Assembly (NCBI RefSeq): GCF_014931375.1
Contig: NZ_CP063117.1
Span: forward strand, 62,001 to 126,000
DNA length: 64,000 nucleotides
Direction of reading: 5' to 3'
Origin: Haemophilus parainfluenzae
Lineage (GTDB): Bacteria; Pseudomonadota; Gammaproteobacteria; Enterobacterales; Pasteurellaceae
Shown here piece after piece: positions 62,973-64,000 of the stretch (its first letter is position 1; each line of letters begins with the position of its first letter). Position numbers and translations under genes: made by a program. Below the pieces are notes generated by a model that searched no databases, was not told where the DNA came from, and was given only the letters and a program-made list of their open reading frames with translations.

Positions 62973-64000
62973 TTAATCCGGAATATGCAAAAGGCGGCAG
63001 TTACATAAATCATCACTTTCAAATTCTGATATTTCACCTGCAACCTTATTCGGAATGGGAAATAAGCGTACAGTTAGTGGTTTATTTAAGCGAAATGCCA
63101 TCGTTCCTGTGTCGCGCATAATAGCTGCTATGCTTTCTGCCTTAACATTTCCCGCCACGGGAACCGTGTCTAAACCGATACCACATACGGCGCTATAAGT
63201 CAGTAAAGCTCGAATATCAAAATAGTGTTTTTGAGTCCCTTCGGCTAAACCTAAATCTTCTGTCACCGCCAACATTAATCCAGAAAACCCAACTAATGGT
63301 ACGCGTTGGATTGATTTAAACACTTTTGTCAGTAAGGCAGAAACCTCGACTGAACCAGCTGCACCAAAATAAGGTAATCCCATTAATTCATAGATTTTTG
63401 TCATGGATGAACAATTTTTCGATGGTGCAGCCGAACTATCAATGCCTGCAAACTCAAATTCACCTGATAATTTGACCGCACTTAGCATTTCTAATACTTG
63501 ATCTACATGATATTGCAGCGCTTGTGACATAGCCTGATAACAATCAGCATAAAATTGATTATGAGGCGATTTTGGCACAGGTTTTAATACTTCGACTAAT
63601 AAATCGGGTGTTTCTAACCCAATGACAAAACTGTTTGGCAAATGACTTAGATGATAACCGGCGGGGAAATAAGGAATAAATGGCTTGCAGTTAAAATTCA
63701 CAGTAAAGTTAAAATTACCTTCGCCACGTGGTGTGATGTTTGCAATTTTTTGCACGGCATAAACAGATTGCTCGATAAGTTCATTATCTAACACGCCATT
63801 TTCATCTAATGGCACATTGACACAAGCATTACACAAGTCACCATAAGCTGCGATTAACTCTGGCAATAACGCGATTTCCTCTTTATTTCTCGCCGCACCT
63901 ATCGCAAATCGAAGACGAATGCCACTTTCATTAAACTTATTCAGTAACTCTGTTAAATACTGCAAATCTGCTTTTGCTGTTTGCAAATTGGTTAAATCCA
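62973..64000 (-). CDS. DUF711 (PFL family) protein, N-terminus outside the window
   Basis: At least 342 residues are seen, and the frame is open to the window edge, so the start lies beyond 64000. Family markers are FAGIDSSAAPS (about 175-190 of the visible part), FSGLMLAVTEDLGLAEG and GIGLDTVPVAGN with ESIAAIMRDTG. DUF711 proteins resemble the PFL3/UPF0210 fold; their function is unsettled. Confidence 0.85.
   Translation of the reverse strand, partial: DLTNLQTAKADLQYLTELLNKFNESGIRLRFAIGAARNKEEIALLPELIAAYGDLCNACVNVPLDENGVLDNELIEQSVYAVQKIANITPRGEGNFNFTVNFNCKPFIPYFPAGYHLSHLPNSFVIGLETPDLLVEVLKPVPKSPHNQFYADCYQAMSQALQYHVDQVLEMLSAVKLSGEFEFAGIDSSAAPSKNCSSMTKIYELMGLPYFGAAGSVEVSALLTKVFKSIQRVPLVGFSGLMLAVTEDLGLAEGTQKHYFDIRALLTYSAVCGIGLDTVPVAGNVKAESIAAIMRDTGTMAFRLNKPLTVRLFPIPNKVAGEISEFESDDLCNCRLLHIPD

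Overview
The window is chromosomal DNA of a Haemophilus-type member of the Pasteurellaceae. The Pasteurellaceae uptake signal AAGTGCGGT / ACCGCACTT recurs throughout, often as inverted pairs that form terminators. Protein sequences and gene order (mreB, yidE, rsfS-rlmH-mrdA-mrdB-rlpA-dacA-ybeD-lipB-lipA; queA-tgt-...-yajC-secD-secF) match what is known of Haemophilus. I cannot name the species; H. parainfluenzae or a close relative is a guess.

Layout. 1-16.6 kb: the mreB end, an SbmA/YddA-type ABC exporter, a YidE antiporter, the cell-elongation operon (PBP2, RodA, RlpA, PBP5) and lipoate synthesis, then a DUF945 protein, adk and ampG. 16.6-28.4 kb: galE, a subtilisin-like autotransporter, a truncated GH-E nuclease toxin with an ankyrin-repeat immunity candidate, a formaldehyde-detoxification module (nmlR, adhC, fghA) bracketed by direct repeats of the ppa 3' end, ppa, a PurR-controlled purine permease and trhP. 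28.4-40.3 kb: a complete type I-C CRISPR-Cas locus with 14 repeats and 13 spacers. 40.4-64 kb: queuosine genes, yajC-secD-secF, a permease with glnB and mog, clpB, 5-formyl-THF cyclo-ligase with 6S RNA, bamD, rluD, pgeF, ruvX-yqgE-rsmE, fadR, nhaB, dsbB, glyA, two paralogous lipoproteins and a partial DUF711 gene.

The main accessory feature is the CRISPR-Cas locus. The cas genes are visibly G+C-richer than the rest of the window and carry six exact 12-base copies of Neisseriaceae DNA-uptake words (AGGTCGTCTGAA and AGGCCGTCTGAA). This points to transfer from a Neisseria relative into Haemophilus by transformation. Two A+T-rich, non-cas genes interrupt the operon: an OLD/RecF-like ATPase between cas3 and cas5, whose start codon is out of frame with the Walker A-containing body, and an HNH nuclease-like gene between cas4 and cas1. 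cas8c also contains an A+T-rich internal patch that begins next to a DUS copy. ATPase plus HNH resembles the logic of Septu-type defence, but that link is inference only.

A second accessory spot lies around 21.1-24.8 kb. The toxin fragment ends abruptly where a decayed copy of the ppa tail and terminator begins, and the intact copy lies on the other side of the nmlR-adhC-fghA module. This looks like the scar of a recombination or insertion event.
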